Positions 34,450 to 35,891 of a stretch of 35,891 nt of DNA are shown one piece after another (position 1 is the stretch's first letter; each line of letters opens with the position of its first letter). The stretch is from Planctomycetota bacterium (GTDB taxonomy: Bacteria > Planctomycetota > UBA1135 > UBA2386). The stretch spans positions 1-35,891 of the forward strand of contig JAQCBR010000032.1 in the NCBI GenBank assembly GCA_027621295.1, in the 5' to 3' direction. The translations under genes and the position numbers were made by a program. Below the pieces are notes generated by a model that did no database searches, was not told the DNA's origin, and was given only the letters and a program-made list of their open reading frames with translations.

Positions 34450-35891
34450 TCAACGACCGATCGCACGGCGGATGCGGTCGACGGTGTCCGGGTCACCTCC
34501 CTCCCCCACCGACTCCAGGTAGGAGTCCGCGAGTGCCGCGGCCGGCTCACTCTCCCCGAGGCGGAGCAGCGTGCGCACCCGGTAGAGGACGGCGAGCCCC
34601 GGGTCGCCGCCCGCCTCGACCTGGGCGGCCGCAGCGGCCTCGAAACAGCTGAGCGCCTCGCGGAGCGGTTCCTCGGCGTCGTCCGCGGTCGCCTGGAACA
34701 GCGCGAGCCCGAGGAAGTAGTCGACCGCGGCCGGTTCGGCACCCGGCCGGATCTGTCGGCAGCGGCGCAGCTTCTCGACCGCGGCAGCGGGATCGCCGGC
34801 CACGAGCAGGTCGCGCGCGTCCTCGAGCTTGCGGCGCCAGTCCTGCAGGATCAGGTTCTCGACGGCATCGGTCGGCACGGCCGGCGGCGCGACCTCGACG
34901 AAGCGGAGGAACACGTCGAGGCTCGCCTCGGGCCGGTTCTCCTGGAGCCGCAGCTGCCAGCCTCGGTCGCGCAGGCTCTCCGCGTAGAGCTGCTCGATCT
35001 CGGGATCGCCAGGGATCTGCTCGCGCACCATCTCGAGCAGGAGCACCGCGTCGAGGAGCTCGTGCCGCCCACGGGCGGCGACGGCCTTCATCAGCAGCGC
35101 CTTCGGGTTCTCCGGGTCGAGTTCGAGGATGCGGTCGGCGAGGCGATCGAGGACTTCCGGCGTCGACTGGTACAGCTGTCGGTATCCGACCGCGGCGAGC
35201 ACCGTCGCCAGACCCGCGCGCGCCTCCGGATCGTCGGGCCGCACCGCGAGGTAGGCCTCGTAGTGCTGGCGCGCTTCGTCGATCTTGCCGCCAGCCGTGA
35301 GCGCGAGCGCGAGACGGAAGCGGAGTCCGGCTTCCCCCGTCAACCGCACGCCGTCGCGCGCGACGCGCTCGGCGGTGTCCGCGGCGTCCGCCCGCGCGAG
35401 CCAGAGATCGGCCCGCGAGGTCCACGCCTCCGGACGCCGCGGCTCGAGGTCGATCGCGGTCCGGAGCGCCTTCTCGGCGGCCATCAGCCGGCCGGTCGCA
35501 CGCGCCCATTCGCCACGGGTCCAGTGCAGCTCGTACAGCCCGGGCGCGATCTCCTCCGCGCGGTCGAGGAGCGCGGACGCACGTTCGGCGCGCGGATCGT
35601 CGGCGATCTCGGGCGGGGTCGTCACCCCGGAGCCGAGCACTTCGGCGAGGAGCAGCGAGGCCTCGAAGCAGAGCACGTACGGGTGCTCCGGCGCGAGGGC
35701 GCGCGCGGCCTCGTAGTCGCGCTTCGCGAGGTCCTCGTCCCCGTGCATCCGCGCGAGCCGCGACGCGTCGAGGTGCAGCTGGACCCGGTAGCCGCGCGCG
35801 GTCTCACCGTCCGGCAGGTCGACGGCCTGGGCCGCTGCCTGTCGCGCGAGGTCGGCCGCCCGCCCGAGCCTCCCGTCGGCGCGCGCGAGCG
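34450..35891 (-). CDS. TPR-repeat protein (5' end outside window)
   Basis: 480 residues of open frame run to the right edge, so the true start lies outside; ATG 35748 is only an internal Met. Successive helix pairs of about 34 residues are typical of tetratricopeptide repeats: DYEAARALAPEHPYVLCFEA, AEKALRTAIDLEPRRPEAW, EARQHYEAYLAVRPDDPEAR, ADRILELDPENPKALLMKAV, and PLREALSCFEAAAAAQVEAG near the end. Such proteins are scaffolds for protein contacts; I see no enzymatic domain. A signal or kinase domain could precede it outside the window. Confidence 0.88.
   Translation of the reverse strand, partial: LARADGRLGRAADLARQAAAQAVDLPDGETARGYRVQLHLDASRLARMHGDEDLAKRDYEAARALAPEHPYVLCFEASLLLAEVLGSGVTTPPEIADDPRAERASALLDRAEEIAPGLYELHWTRGEWARATGRLMAAEKALRTAIDLEPRRPEAWTSRADLWLARADAADTAERVARDGVRLTGEAGLRFRLALALTAGGKIDEARQHYEAYLAVRPDDPEARAGLATVLAAVGYRQLYQSTPEVLDRLADRILELDPENPKALLMKAVAARGRHELLDAVLLLEMVREQIPGDPEIEQLYAESLRDRGWQLRLQENRPEASLDVFLRFVEVAPPAVPTDAVENLILQDWRRKLEDARDLLVAGDPAAAVEKLRRCRQIRPGAEPAAVDYFLGLALFQATADDAEEPLREALSCFEAAAAAQVEAGGDPGLAVLYRVRTLLRLGESEPAAALADSYLESVGEGGDPDTVDRIRRAIGR

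Overview
The window is about 36 kb of very GC-rich DNA with densely packed genes on both strands. I see no rRNA, tRNA, insertion sequence, phage gene or CRISPR array. It most likely comes from the chromosome of a planctomycete (PVC superphylum). The best markers are the 78-residue small basic protein at 33191-33427, a family typical of Planctomycetes, Verrucomicrobia and Chlamydiae; an ECF sigma factor next to a membrane Ser/Thr kinase (9574-12652); a secreted sugar operon of DUF6807, Gfo/Idh/MocA and DUF1080-type genes (4634-7859); and a secreted gluzincin-like protein. The assignment is inferred from gene content only.

Layout. 1-2745 (-): secreted GH2 beta-galactosidase, cut by the left edge, with a LamG-like domain inserted in its catalytic barrel. 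2777-3076 (+): small zinc-ribbon membrane protein. 3096-7859 (-): four-gene operon of DUF6807/PmoA-like protein, Tat-exported Gfo/Idh/MocA oxidoreductase, DUF1080-type lipoprotein and lipase-maturation-factor-like membrane protein. 7959-9507 (+): DUF442-like phosphatase lipoprotein and proline iminopeptidase. 9574-12652 (-): ECF sigma factor and Ser/Thr kinase. 12775-13941 (+): rhodanese-MoeB/ThiF fusion. 13998-14102: strong hairpins between convergent genes. 14169-15715 (-): exodeoxyribonuclease III and a lipoprotein. 15790-17025 (+): FAD oxidoreductase. 17033-18319 (-): adenosine deaminase. 18367-19716 (+): LPS-kinase-like/methyltransferase fusion. 19727-20971 (-): DUF4388 protein. 21073-23052 (+): pentaheme cytochrome and APH-like kinase. 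23355-26183 (+): second ECF sigma factor, behind a sigma-54-like promoter, then polynucleotide phosphorylase. 26224-27058 (-): DUF2058 protein and PilZ protein. 27122-27772 (+): methyltransferase related to the one in the fusion. 27818-30873 (-): two overlapping secreted genes, a gluzincin-like protein lacking its catalytic Glu and a large protein with a possible degenerate alpha/beta-hydrolase domain. 30957-32830 (-): aminotransferase overlapping QueE. 32831-33190: hairpin-rich stretch without a credible gene. 33191-34295 (-): membrane protein with a SPOR-like tail, and the small basic protein. 34450-35891 (-): TPR protein cut by the right edge.

How the genes fit together. The left 8 kb looks like secreted carbohydrate processing: beta-galactosidase, an oxidoreductase and a DUF1080 protein of the type linked to 3-keto-sugar chemistry. 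The middle holds regulation and housekeeping (two ECF sigma factors, a kinase, PNPase, ExoIII, adenosine deaminase, PilZ). The most unusual parts are the 27818-30873 secreted pair with two apparently altered active sites, the kinase-methyltransferase fusion with a stand-alone relative in the same window, the sigma-54-like promoter that leaves almost no leader before an ECF sigma gene, and the hairpin-rich region upstream of the aminotransferase-queE operon.
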